Shown here: positions 1-15,000 of the stretch, in pieces | How the letters are laid out: the number at the start of each line of letters is the position of its first letter | Position numbering within the stretch: the stretch's first letter is position 1 | Source: a virus | Direction: 5' to 3' (one strand) | Length of the DNA stretch: 35,803 nucleotides | Virus record (IMG/VR): IMGVR_UViG_3300020281_000067 | Location: 1 to 35,803 of that record | Position numbers and translations under genes: made by a program | The notes under the pieces: generated by a model | Seen by the model: the letters and a program-made list of their open reading frames with translations, nothing else | Told to the model about the DNA's origin: nothing | Database searches by the model: none

Positions 1-3000
1 CAAACTTATGTGTATAATTACCACCAGTTTGAACAAGTGCTCTTTGAACTCCATTACTTGATGCAGATACAAATGTATGTGAGTAATTACCACCTGTTGT
101 AATTGCGTCAGCAGTAGCAGAAACAAATATATGATTAGATGTATTTGTAGAAGGTGTGCTTGCTAAAGTCTGAACAGTAATTGTGTCATCAGTGACATCA
201 GTGATTGTGACTGCAGTGTTATAGTTAGGATCAGTAGTTCTAGGATATGAATGGTCTGTAGCATAATCATCTTGAGCACATCTGAATGTTATTGAGTTTG
301 TAGCAATCTTAACTGCAGTTCCTCTTCTTAAATTATGACGACCTATTGTAAGTGTCATGAATCCAGTTGTAGGATTATAATCAGCATGTGTAGGTGTGAA
401 CTTTCTTAATGGAGATTTACCAACGTTGATACTTAGTTTGTTATAATCAACATTGAATACTTCCATCCACTTACCACTGATAGGATCAGTAGAACGAGGA
501 TATGCTTTATTAGAACTATTACCATCCATTGAGCAACTAAATGTCACTGCACCATCTGCCAATTTAATTCTTTCGTACTCTTTAATTTGATGTCCATGCT
601 GTACAGCATTAGTCGATGCAGAAACAAATGTATGAGCAGATAGATCTGATATTGGAGTTCCGTCTCCATTTACATTGACTGTAATTGTAGTTGCAGTTTC
701 ATCAGTGACTGTTAGATCATAATTATACGCATAGTCATTACTACTTGCTCTTGGATATGTCTTCTGAGCAGTATTACCATCTAATGTGCATGTAAATGTA
801 ATTGAGTTAGGTTGAATTCTGACTGTATCACCAACTTTTAAAGTATGTGATCCAATAGTCAATACCATATCACCTGTAGTAGGATTGTAAGTAGCGTTAG
901 TTGGAGTAAAGTTAGTGGTTGGAAATGTCAATTCCATGACACCAGTTGTTGCATCATAAGTTGCACCATTAGGTGTGTACTGATGACTTACAACTCCAGA
1001 TAATGTATGAGTTGTTGTGTTGGAAGGTGTGTATCCATTAAGGACATTTATAGTGACAGAATTACTTGTAACAGCATCAATAGGAATTGCCTCAGCGACT
1101 GCAGGATCACCTTCTATAATTCCACCCTTAGTAGCAGATACAAATGTGTGAGTTGTTGTATTTGTAGAAGGAATCTTATCAAGTACTTGAACTGTAAATG
1201 TGGTTGTAGTTGGAATAGTTTCTACAAATAACCATCTATTACTTGCATAATCTGTAGATCTTGGATATGGGTGAAGTGTAGCATTATCATCTTCATTACA
1301 TGTAAATGTGAGAGATAGATCTTGGAACATAATTGGAGTTCCTACTCTAAATCCATGAGCAGCAGCAGTTGTGACTGTCATTATGCCAGTTACAGGATTG
1401 TAAGATGTACCAGTTGTAGCAGTATGTCTATCTTGTTCAGATCTAGGATATAAATGTTCTGTAGCATTACTATCTTGTGTACATGTAAAGACTAGAGAAT
1501 TAGGTGCTAACTTAATAGTTGAGTTTGCTTTACTTACACCACCAGATGTTGCACTTACAAATGTATGAGCAGTGACGTTAGTAGAAGGAATATTATCTAA
1601 AACCTGTACATCAAATGTGTCTGTTGTGACGTTGAAAATAGGAATCCACTTATTACTTACAGCGTCAGTAGATCTTGGGTAGTCATGGTTTGAAGCATTA
1701 CCATCTTGTGCACAAGTAAATCTTAATGAGTTATCTGCAATCTTAACTTTCTCACCATTAGAGAAGTTATGACCTGCAATAGTCAATGTCATGATACCTG
1801 TTGAAGGCACATAAACTGCATTTGTGACTGTATGAGTTGTTGGAGCTGGAAGACTATGATTTCCAATAGTTAACACAAGTGCACCTGTGGTAGCATTATA
1901 TGATCCTTGTCCAGTAGGTATATAAGCAACTGTTGGTGATTTACCAATATTAACTGTGATTGTATTGTTTCTCTTAACAATACTATGCTCAAGAGCAGAT
2001 ACAAATGTATGAACATATTGATCTGCAACAGCACCAATACCTACATTAACTTTTATTGTATTATCTGTTTTTTCTTCAATTCTTAACCATCTTTGTGCAG
2101 CAGGATCAGTCGCTCTAGGATAAGAGTGAGTAGTCTTATTACCATCTTTAGTGCATGCAAATGTTAGAGAATTTAATTCAATTCTAATCTCATCATCTGT
2201 TGTCAATCCATGATTAGCAATGGTGATGATCATGTCACCTGTTGTTGCGTCATAAATTGCATTTGTTGCAGTTAAAGTTGTACCGTTAGTCCAGATTGGA
2301 AGTGATGTATTATATCCAGGATCATCAGTTCTTGGATAAGAGTGTATAGTTTTAAAGTTATCTTGTGAACATGTAAATGATACTGCATCTTTGGAAAGTC
2401 TGAGTGTTTCTCCAGAACGAACCATAGAGTTAGGTAGTGCATACTGGAATGTATGAGTTGTAGTATTACTTGAAACACCTACGTTTACATCAAATGTATT
2501 TGTAGTGACATTGCTTATTGCTAACCACTTGTTGTAGTAAGGATCTGTAAGTCTAGGATATGGGTGATCTGTAGCATTACTATCTTGTGCACAAGTAAAG
2601 ACTAATGAATATGGATCAAACATTACTCTATCACCAACATAGAATCCATGATTAGCAATAGTAATTGTCATTGCTCCTGTTGATGGATTATAAGCAGCTC
2701 CTTCTGGGGTGTATTTCCAAGCAGTTCTTAAATCATTATCACCAATATCCATAGTCATGAATCCAGTCTGACCATTGTAAGTGGCATCAAGAACTGTGTA
2801 ATTTACAGTTGGTGATTTACCAACATTGATGCTAAAGTTATTAGCATCAACTCTGGTGACTTCCATCCAACCCTGTGCAGCTGGATCATCAGGACGAGGA
2901 TAAGATTGTGATACTGTATTACCATCTGATGTACATGTCATGGTAATAGAGTTTGGTTTCAACTTAATTCTATCACCAGTCTGAAGATTATGACCATTAG

Positions 3001-6000
3001 ATGTAATTCCTAAAACACCAGTGGTAGCAGTGTATGTTGCATTACTTGCAGTTATTTCACGAGGTGAAAGTAATCCATGATTGTTGCTAGTAAGAACCAT
3101 ATCACCAGTAGCAGGATTATATGTTGCACCTGTAGGAGTAAAGTTAACAGCAGATGGGTAATCAGAATCTTTTAGAGTTCCATCATATATCTGTGTAAAT
3201 GAATGACTTGTATCTTGAATATCCCAAGGAACGTTATTAATAACAAACTTAGATATTTTCTCTACAATTTCAGTTGCATATATCTCTTGTGGAACATCAC
3301 CTTCTATAGTTCCAGTTTGTATAGAAACTGGATTTGTTGTTCTGTTAACAAAAGATGCTGCTGTATTCCAAATATGACTATTACTACCATTACGAAGATC
3401 ATCTACTAATGCTTGTATAAGTGTTTCAAGTCTTGCTAATTGAACACCATCTCCACCTTTAACAGTATGTGCAGGGAATACCTGCTTCATAATATAAAGT
3501 GTTTCTGCTTTTATAAGTTCTTTGTTTATTAGAATATGATCTGCAGCGTTCAAGTATCTGTGTGTTCTACCAACGAATCCAGCTGGTGCACCAGTTGTAC
3601 GAGATGTTGCTAATATAGAATCATTATTAAATTCATCTCCAATAGCAGGAGTGACAAATCCAGACCAATCTTCTGTATATGTTTGACCGTTAGATCCATC
3701 AAAGTGAACTAATAATTTAGCATTTGTATCACCTTGGAAGATACCTGTAGGTGTAGTAAATGGTCCTGTATATCTGTTGCTATTAGATGCTCTAAATTCA
3801 TCAATATATCCTGTAAATCCATTGGCACCATTATAGTCCATACCAATTCTAATTGGTTTAGCAGCAAAGTTGCTACTATCAGTTCCAGTTCCTGCTTCAA
3901 CACCATTTACATATATCTTAGTTGTTGTAGAAGATCTAACAATTGCTATATGATACCATGTAGCATTATTAAGAGTAGTAGCACCAGATGTGACAAGATC
4001 TGATCCATTTACATTATAACGAATCTGAGCAGCTTCTAGATAGATTCTTGCAGCAACCTCAGTTGCATTTTCTCTTTGATCAACCAAGGTTGTAGTTCCA
4101 GTGATTGATGAAGAATCAGGATTGACCCAGAATTCTATAGTAAATGCACCAGTGCCCCAACCAAACTCAGTGCTAGAAGCAATGTTTACATAATCTCCTG
4201 TACCATCTAATAATAATGATGATCCACCATACTTAAATGAAGCAGTAGAGAGTTGTGCATTACCTGCAAATGTAATAGCATGTACATCTAAACCATTATA
4301 TTGACATCTACCAATCTTACCAAGATAAACAGTCTTTCTTGCTTGACTGTATCCAACAACTTCTGCTTTAGTTCCCTCTCCTTCTGCTAGAGAACCAATT
4401 CTAATATTTTGACCTGCTACAAAGAATCCATTTCCTTTTTGATTTGTAAATGTTAATTTACGTATCTTAGCATCCTCTGCTGCATTAAAATCTCCATTAG
4501 AATTACCGTAATCTATTTTGTAATTTCTAATATCCTCTCCTTCTGTTATTGCACCACTAGCATTATCATAAGGAATTATGTAGTTATTGATTTGTTCAGT
4601 GGAAGGGAAGTTTTCATTGAATGGTGTATTATTGTCTGTAAAGTCAACAATATTAACTTGAGAATTAGCAATGTTATCAAGAACAACGTTTGGATATGTC
4701 TGTGATGTAATTCTGTTGAATAGTAAACCAAAGAATGATGATCCTGGTGATATATTAACTTGACCAATAAACTCATTAGTTGTAGGATCTTGATATACAC
4801 TTGATGCAGTGACCTGTGCTACAACACCTGATTGTGCAGCAATAATATAGTCATTAAGTTGAATATCAAATAGACCAGGTGTAGACTGGTATGTACCTGC
4901 TGTCTTACTTAGAGTTAATTGATTTGTGACTGATATATCAGTACCATATACAGGAACATCTTCTTGATGTGAAACTGCAGTAGTACCATTTTGTGCTCTT
5001 ACTACAGTTAATGTTGTAGAATTGCTATTCTGTGTTATGACATCTACTCTTACAATTTCAGATCCAAACTGATAGTTCTTACCTGCTGTAAATGTTCCAG
5101 CTGGGACAACTTCATCAGCAGCAGTGTTATCAGTTCTATATGCTACTACTTCTATAGAAGTTGTAGATAAACCAACAGTATAACGAAGTTGAGCAAGAGG
5201 TGTTTCTTGACCTGTCTGTAAGTTAACTTGTTCAACTTTTGCAGTGTCTCCCTCAAAGTTAGAAACTTGCTCACCAAATATGAATAATCCACCACTAGCA
5301 ACAGTACCATTTACAGAATATACATTACCAGAGAATGCTCCTCCTCCTGCCAATGTTCCAGTAATAGTTTCATTTGTTTGGAATGTGCTTAGAGTAATAG
5401 TTCCAGTTACAGTAGTACCAACCACTCCAGTTACTATCATAGTAGAACCAGATGTTTGACCTGTTAAAACAGTACCTGCTGTGATATCTGCATTGTCTGG
5501 GAAGTTGCCAGTTGTTACTTGATCAATTACTATAGATACACTTCTTGTTGCAATATTAGCAGAGAATCCAGTAGCACTAACAGTTACTAACTCACCACCA
5601 CCTCCACCTGCAGTAGGTAGAATAAATGTTCCTTGAGTTATAAATCCAGTAACAGTATTACCAGTGACTTTGGTGACTGTTAGACGAGCATTAGATGAAG
5701 TACCTACAACAGTATTACCAACGCCAGGGAAAATACCACTAATATTACTAAAGTTAAGATCTACTGTCTGTATAAGGTTTATAGTTACATTTACATATTT
5801 TACACTAGCAGGAGGTTGTGGTGGTTCAACAAATACAATAGAGTCCTGTTGAATACTAAATGCAGTACCAGGTGTTTGTACAATACCATTTAAAACAATC
5901 ATTAACTGGTTTGCATTAGCAACAATATTAGTCTGATTAACTTGTAGTGGGAATGAAGTTCTTTCACCGTCAAATAGAGTTGATATATCATCAATTCTTT

Positions 6001-9000
6001 GTACAACAGATGTTAGAATATTCTCAGAAGAAGTTAATCGTTTCTGTCTGAACAATACTTCAGTATTATTAAACTCTGTGTATATTGGTTCAACAAGAGC
6101 AAAGTTTTGAATGTTAGGAACGATTGCTTCTTGTGCTAATTCAACAGACTTGGTTAGAGAGAAGAATGTTTCTTTATTAGGAATAAATCCATACTCATTT
6201 AAGTTAAGTTCACCAAATACTTTGAATGATGCAGGGTGAACGTTCTTAATAAGAATCTCTTTCCACTCACTAATAGATGTAGATGATTTAACAGCATATG
6301 AGAAATCTTGATAGTAGTAAGAGTCTTGAATCTTTTGAATAATCTCAGATGGTTTACCAACGTCATCAATAAACTGACCAGTAGTTCTAGTGATAGAACC
6401 AATCTCAAGAACACCACGAGCAATTTTAAGATCAGTAATAATACCAGAAGATTTAGATATAACACCAGTAATTCTTTGATTCTCTGAAAACTCTCCAGTG
6501 TAATCAACAATCTTAAGTACTCTAGGTCCTACCTGCCAACCTGCGTTAGTAGATACAAATCCTTGAGCAGTTGCAGTAGCAAGTGAATCACCTTGGTATA
6601 CAAGTTCTCCTTCTAAGAATGTTGATGTGATAACGTTTGCTTCAGCAGAACCACCGAATGATTCAGTCAATACTTGTTGACGACCTGTACCTGCGTTTGA
6701 GAACGCTAAAGCATCACCGAGTTCAGCGTTAGCAGGAGTAATAGCAAGTTTTAATTGATCTTCTTCTAGAGAGTTTGCAGTACCAGATATAGCATAGTAA
6801 GTTGTAGTACTATTCAATCTACCCACAGCACCAGATGCAAGAGGAAACTCAGCACCATCACCAGTGTCAACAACATTTAATGTGACTGCAGCACCATTTG
6901 CAATACCATGTGGGAAAGCGAATTGTAGTAATCCTAAGTCAAGGTTTACAACATAGTTGAATGAAGATCTTAGTGCAACGGTTGGAGTTGAAGAATATCC
7001 TGCACCAGGATCTTTAACAATAATAACATCTAATCTACCATTCTTAATTGTTGCTTCAGCAATAGCACCAGATCCTCCACCACCAGTGATAACAACAGCA
7101 GGTGCCTGTGAATATCCAGTACCTGGATCTGTAATGGTAATACTATCAAGTATACTTGTAGAAGTAAGCTGTGCGTTTATTGGGAAGGATATTTCAGGGC
7201 GTAATGTATAGTCATGTGGATAATCATAACCAAAGTTATTGTTCTTAAGTTTCTTAATCTTACCAACGTTAGTTCCAGAAGTAAAGATAGATGCTCCTGT
7301 ACCTACAGATGGTATGACAACTACTAACTCAGCACCAGATCCAGTTAATCCAGTTCCAAGTATGCCAGGTATAGCGTTAATATCAATAGTTGCAGTAGTA
7401 TAATTTTTACCTGGTGATGTAACAACTACATTACTGATTTGACCAGGAATTGTTGATCCTTCTGCATCAGTACCATCAGCAACCGTAATTTGTACAAATC
7501 CACCTTCACCATCACCACCGATAGGAACGCCACTATAAGTTCCAACTGCATATTCAGTACCTGGTGAATTGATCTGTACTCTTTCAATTTGTCTACTAGA
7601 TGTAATACCACTAACAATAGGCAACTTAGTGTAGAAACCACCAGGATTGACAATACGAATAGCACCAATAGAACCAACCGCTTTAGTAGAACTTGTCATA
7701 TAAGATGCTTGAGATATAGTCGCAGCTGCTTCAGGTTCATTAGCAAGTGGGAACTTAAGTATATCAGCACCTTTAGTAATAGTAGCACCTGCAACAGAAC
7801 TAATCTCAAATGTTCCGTTATATGGAGAATCTACAACATCAAGATAACTACCAGGTACCACTGGGCTGTTATCACCAGTTCTTGATGGATCGAAGTAATA
7901 TGATATATTTGTTACTATGTCTCTATCAACTTTAAGCTTTACTGTAGGAGTTGGTTGTCCACCACCAGTGACACCAGGTATACCTACTCTTTCTATAGAG
8001 TTAAATGAGTATTCAAGTTTGTATAAATTATCTTTTGCAAATGATAAGTTTCCACCCGCCATAGATGAATGACTAAGATCAAACAGATACTGATGACCAT
8101 AGTACATTTTTAATGTTGGTGATTTAACAAAAATACTTACATCAGATGCATTTGTAGCAGGAGCAGTAAGAGCTACCTGATCTAGTTTATATGTAAATTC
8201 TAAAGGACTAACGACTTTCTCTACAGCGAATGCACCATCATACTCATCATATGAGGTAGCCCCTATAGTTTGTGTTGGGTTTCCATCAACGTAAACCATA
8301 TCACCTTTAGATAGGTAATGGCTTGTATTTGTAATAACATACACTTCATCGCTATTTGCTACAGCAGTTGCTTGAAGAATCTTAGTTAGATTAGCAACTA
8401 GAGTAATTTTAAGAACACCTGTTAATCCAGATATTGTTGCTTGAGAGTAATCAGAGTTCCATGTAATTGCACCAGAACCTATAGTGACTACAGATCCAAC
8501 AATATATGCAGATGATCCAGAAACTTGATCTATTCTTACAGAGTAATCTTCATCAGCATATGGTTTGAATGTTGCAAATGAGTCTAGATTACCTGTAGTA
8601 GAGTTAATAGTAAACTTAGCATCTCCATTACCACCAGTAATTACTACTTCATCTCCAACTTTATATCCTGATCCTGCAGCTCCACCAGAATCTATAGAAA
8701 CACTTTGAATAACACCACCAGATGCAGTATAGTCAACTAATAATCCAGATGCTTCACCATTGGTTGTAGTTGTTGCAACACTATCACCTGTATTAGGGTA
8801 TCCTGTACCTGCTGCACTTAAAGCAATAGTTGCAGGTATATCTGCAACAGTACCATCTAAATCAAAACCGTCTAGGTTAATAATAAATGTACCAGGTGTT
8901 TGATTATTAATCTCTGCAAAAGTATAATTTTGTATTTCATTTATATCGTTAGGTATCGCACCAGTAATACCATAATTACTCTGCTCATTAAATTGTTCAG

Positions 9001-12000
9001 TAGATAATTGACCAGTGTTTAGATCATTACTCCAAGGATTATTATTAACTGCTAGGTAAACCTTATTATTCTCGACATCTGTTCTAATAATATAACCACT
9101 ATTAACAAATTGACCAGAATCATTCCTTAATACTAATTTAGAACCAACAGCAAAGTTAAATGACTGGTTGATAGTTAGTTCCTGTACGTTATCAAGTTTA
9201 ATTGTAGGTGTAACTTTGAAGTAATATCTATCTTTAACAACTGCAGTGACTTTTAGTTTTTGTGAACCTGGTGAAGGAACAGTAGCAGTTCTAGAACTCC
9301 AAACGTCTTGAACATGAGTTATTGTCTCAGTGTCCTCAGTCATAGTTGTGGTGCTATCATCAAAGTCTAATGACTGATAACCTGCATCTCCAAGAGGGAA
9401 ACCATTTACGTTGATTGTAAGAGGAGAACCAATAACAGGAGTTACAGCAGTTCTTGTAAAACTTATACCAGTTGTAGGTTTCTTACCTTGATCTCCTAAT
9501 CTTGCTGCATCTGCATTCTTATCAACTTTAACACCATATCCTGCATATTCGATGTAATCATAACGACTCATTGCATCAGCAAACCAAGCATCATCAACCC
9601 AATCAAATGTAAGACCGTATGCACCTGCACTAGGTAATGCAATGATATCACTAGGAACTGTTGGTGTGACTGCTCTATTTCTAAATCTTAAATGATCAAT
9701 ATGATACTGACCCTGCTCATTAGATCTAAACTGACCTAGTGTACCATTTGCACCAGGTATATTACCAAAGTATAAATCTTTAGCACCTAGTGAAGTTCCT
9801 GATATAGTACCAGTAAGAACCTCAATTCCGTTTACATATGCCTTAAATGTATCACCACTCTTAGTGACTGCAATTGCTTGCCATGTATTATCAGCATATA
9901 AGTTTGTTTGTGATGATGTTAAAGAACTACCTGCAGAGTTAATACTTGTGGTACTATTAGTAATAGTCATGGTCAAAGGACCACTCGGACCTGCAGAACT
10001 CTGATCATAGTATAAATGTAGTCCACCAGTGGATACTGTAGCATCACCTATAGCAAAAAGTGTCTCTTTAGGCTGGGAAAATACATTACTGTTTGTTGCA
10101 TCCTTGAATATAAAGAATTCGATAGTCCAATCACCTGCAAGTTTCTGTCCTAAATCTGCAGCTGCAAATTTAATATTAGTATTAGTCCAAACACTTGGTG
10201 CTGCTGTTGTTGCACCTAATATCTTACCCCATCCACCAGAGGTATCATAACTAAATGAATCACTTGTGCTTGTGAGAGCAGCAGTATAATGTGTTGTAGT
10301 ATCTGTAAGAGCACTACCTGTAAATGGTATAACAAACTCGTTTCTATTCCAATATGTTTGACCAAATAAGTGAACATCACCAGATGTATCAGTATCTAAA
10401 GAATGAACCTGTAAACCTTCTATATTATCGGCAGTAAATTCTGTAGTGGTGTGGTTTTTAATTGTACCGTTATAACCAATCTTTAATGTATCAATAGTCT
10501 TATAATCATTAGTATTGTTATCTCTAGTGTACGCAATGTTAAGATCACCAAATAAGTCAATAGTAGACTTACCTGCACATGTTACATCTCTACCAGGTGT
10601 TAGATAACGATAGTTCCAAAGTAAAGCACCTGTGCTATCAATCTTACCAACCCAAATGCTATCTCTATCTGTATCATTTGCTTTTTGTCTACATGTAGCA
10701 TTAATATAGATTTCATTAAACTCATCTATAGCAATGCTAGTGTCTATCATCGAATGTAGAGAGTTTGCATAAGTATTAATCCACTCAACTTCAATAGCAT
10801 TAATTCCAATCTGACACTTACCAACAGCAACATCTATATCAGCTGAATTTACTGTAGATGCAGTCTCCATACAGAAGTAAACATCTTGTGTCCCTGTTGC
10901 TGAGTTGTAATTACAAATAATATCGGTAATTCTTTCAGATTTATTTTGAGAAGCAAATTTTCTCTTAATAGCAAAATTACCTGATGTATCAATAGATGCT
11001 ATAAACGCATCATCAGGGTTTATAGAGTTTGTATTTGTGTATCCACCGATTATATAACGAGTATCACTATATTTCTTAATTATTGATATATTATCAGCAC
11101 GAGTACTACCAGAGATACCTGCATATGCTTTTTGGAAAGCAAGTGTTGCACTTAGACCATTTGCTGCCTGTGTGTACTTGCAAAGTATTATATCAGGATT
11201 ATATGCATTGAGGATACTGCTGTTTGGTTTATTAATACCAACAACCCATATATCATTACCATCAACAAATAAAGAATTGAATTCAGCGTAGTTTAACCCA
11301 CCAGAGAGTTCAAGAGTTTTTGACCATTCTTTAACACCAGTTGCTGATAATTTAGAGACGAATGCGACAACGTTTCCACTCGCATCTTTTGTTTTACCAC
11401 AGATGAATACTTCCTTGTTATCGTTGACTTTGACATCGTTGACTTTGACATAATTGTTATTATTGATGAATGATAGATAATAATCTGCTTTTTTGAAGAT
11501 CTGTGGATGTGAAAGTATAACTCTTGGATTAGTTGTATATCCAGAACCAGAGTTTACAATATTAACAGTATCAATAGAACCTACACTTGATACAACTGCT
11601 TCCAATTGACCATCTTGTCCAGAAGCACTATCAATAATAATAGTTGGAGGAATATCAGTATTGTATCCTGATCCAGTTTGTGTGATTTGTATCTCTTCTA
11701 TACCTCTATACTGACGAACAGCAAACTGTTTGTTAGTATTATCCATCACAGGTGTATAATCAACAAATATACTATCACCTGCAACTAAGTTGTGAGGATT
11801 AGCAGTTGTTAGGACACCAAAGTTATTACCACTTATACTTTCAAAGGTATATGCAGAAATTGTTTCTCCTTTAATACGAGAGATACGTGCAGAAGCACCA
11901 TCACCACCAGTTCCTGTATTATCAAAGACTAATCTATCATTTACCTGATATGATTGACCTGCGTTTTCAATAGTAAATCCAGTGACATTTGCATCTTCAA

Positions 12001-15000
12001 ATTTATTAGTTGTTTCTACTTCAATATCAACTTTTGAGTCAAATCTAACTTTAGGGAAGTAGTCAAAGAGTTGTAAAGGTGATTCTTCAAATAATTGACC
12101 TAGATTTGATTCTAGTTGCTCTTCAGCATCTATCTGTCCATCTCTATTAGTATCCTCTGGATCAAAGAGTAGAATTTCACCCGCTTCTGTTGTTAAAGCA
12201 TTTGTGGAAGCATTAGGTGCTCTTTCAACATCAATATCAACATTCTCATATGGATCACGATATCTTACAACACCCTCTGGAATATTTTGCTGTACAGCAC
12301 TTGTGCTTAAGTTCCAACTATCAACAACAGAGTTAAAACTAGGACCTAAGACATAAGGAAACTCTGGATTACCTGCCTCTGTAGCATCAATAGTCACAAA
12401 GTAGCAATATCTACCTGTAGGATAATCAGGTGTCTTACAGAATCTACCATTATACTGATCTAAATCACCAAGGTTAAAGATGTACTCATAGTCTTCAACA
12501 AAATTACCTGCTGCTTCATCAGCAAGTAGAGGACCTGCAGCTCTTACAGGACTTGGATTGGTATCACTCTGTACAAGAGCAGTCTTTAGTCTATATGAGG
12601 TTCTTAGTCTAGTAATAGCAGATGCTTGATCTGTAGGATCAGTATATCCGTAAGGACCATATATTGGGTTTCCATCAAATGCCCAACCAATGATAGGAGA
12701 GTGAGCTAACTGTGTTTCCTGTTCAGTAATAGTACCTGCAGTTGCTTCTTGTAAGTTATCACCAAGAATGAAACGTAATTTTTGTGGATTTGATAGGTGA
12801 GCATATTCACCACCGTACTGATTATTGTATCCTTCAAATACTCCACCCTTAGCAGAGTCTAATATTGATGTTGCTTGTAAGTTATATGTCCATTGGAATA
12901 CTGAAGGTGTAAAGATTGCACCTTGACCAACAGAGGTCATGTTAATAAGAGTAGTTCCTTGAACATATCCAATACCACGGTTGATAATAGTGATACTTGT
13001 TACTCTACCTGCGTTTTCACCATCAGTGTCTATGGTAGCACGAGCAACAGCACCAAATCCAACACCCTGAATACTAACTTCAGGTGCTGTAGTATATCCT
13101 GAACCTGCAGAAATGATAGCAATAGAAATGATTCTTCCATTCTGAACAATCGGCTGTGCCACTGCTCCTGAACCAGAAGATAGACTTACAGTAGGAGCAC
13201 TGGTATAAGAACTACCACCATTGGTAATATTAACAGTATTAATAGGACCTCTAACACTTGCAGTTCCCGCAGCTCCCGTTCCGCCTCCACCAACAATAGT
13301 AATTGAAGGTTGAGAAGTATAACCTGTACCACCAGAGTTGATCAAAATACGGCTTACAGCACCCTTTGTAATAATAGCAGTCGCTGCTGCTCCTGAACCG
13401 CCACCACCAACGATTGATACTAGAGGAGATGATGTGTATCCAGAACCTCCCTCTGTGACTGTGATCTCAGAGATAGAACCATTAACTATAACACTAGCAG
13501 CAGCACCAGTTCCCCCACCACCAGAAATAGTGATAACAGGAGGAGATGCAGCATCATAACCTTGTCCCGCATTAGTAATTGCAATGCTAGTAATAGCACC
13601 AAAGGTTTTACTCTGTGTTGACTTGTATGACCATACAGAAACACCATTTACCCATGTACCAATAGGACCTGAAGAAATAGTATTCTTTGTAGATATTGTA
13701 GTAGGTATTGCAGGGAATCTATTTAATTTACGTTGGTTGCCAGGTAAAAGAGCAGAACCAGGAAAAGGACCTATAGAATAGTTTGGTATACCAGTTGATG
13801 CAACGTAAGTATAATTGTCATTGAAGAATGAGTTCTGTATATTAGTAGTGTAAGGTCCTATTGCATTTAAAATAGTGCTAGTGTCAGACTTACCTTTGTT
13901 CAAGTCAACTGATACTAGAATATTACCTTGAGGTATAATTGATGCAGGTTGTGGTAGTGCATACTGGAATACTGTCTCACTATCTCTTGATGTGACAGTA
14001 AATGTACCATTGTAGATAATTGGGTTTGCACCATATACTGTAACCTGATCACCAACTAACAAACCATGATTATTTGCACAAGTCACAGTTGCGGATTGAT
14101 TATTTACACCTCCAAATGTAATACCACTAACAGTAATCAGTTTCTTAACGTTGTATAACCAAGTTGTTAGTAAAGGAGCTGTTCCAGTACCACCTAATTT
14201 AGAAACTGTTAATTTATCACCCTGTAAGTAATAAGAACCTGTATCAGTTAATGTTGTTTGTTGAGCATCAACAATACCAACAACATTCATCACAACTTCT
14301 TGTGGAGTTCCTTTATTAATGAATACTTGGAAGTTTGATGTGACTTCAGTAGCAGAATCCCAGTCCTCTACAACTCCGTTTACGGAACGAGTACACTCAA
14401 TAAACTGGTTAAGTGATTTTTCCTTGTATTGTACTAATTCTGCACCAGAACCTGTGCCAATAACAAACTCACCGTTTCTTTCTGGCCAACCAATGGTAGA
14501 GTCAACTGTAATGATTGAATCAGTTTGATTGAGAGGTTCAGCAAGTTTTGTCTTGTAGGGTACGGTAAACGTGCCACTAATAGTTTCTTCAGAGAGAACA
14601 AGTTCAAATATTTCTACTGTAGATGTTTTAATAGAGATATAGTTTTCAACTAACGCAGATGCTTGTTTTACATTGGAGTCTGCAATATCCGCTTCTTGTA
14701 TTAATAGACCGTCTTGAATATCTGTGGCAAGTCCAGAAACTTTAGTTGCTCTTAAAATAGTATCAATAGACCATGTTGCAGCAGATGGTTTGATAATCTG
14801 ATCTTTTGGATATGATATACTTACGGTTTCACCGTATAATAACTTGAATAGATACGCAATACTGAATGATGTACCCTTTGCGGAGTAAAAATCTTTAATA
14901 GTCTTGATTGCTGTACGAACATCAATCTTTGTATAGTCTAGTTCTGGTACATCAGGTAAGAACTGTTGTGTGTACTTGTCTAATAAACGTTTTACAAATA

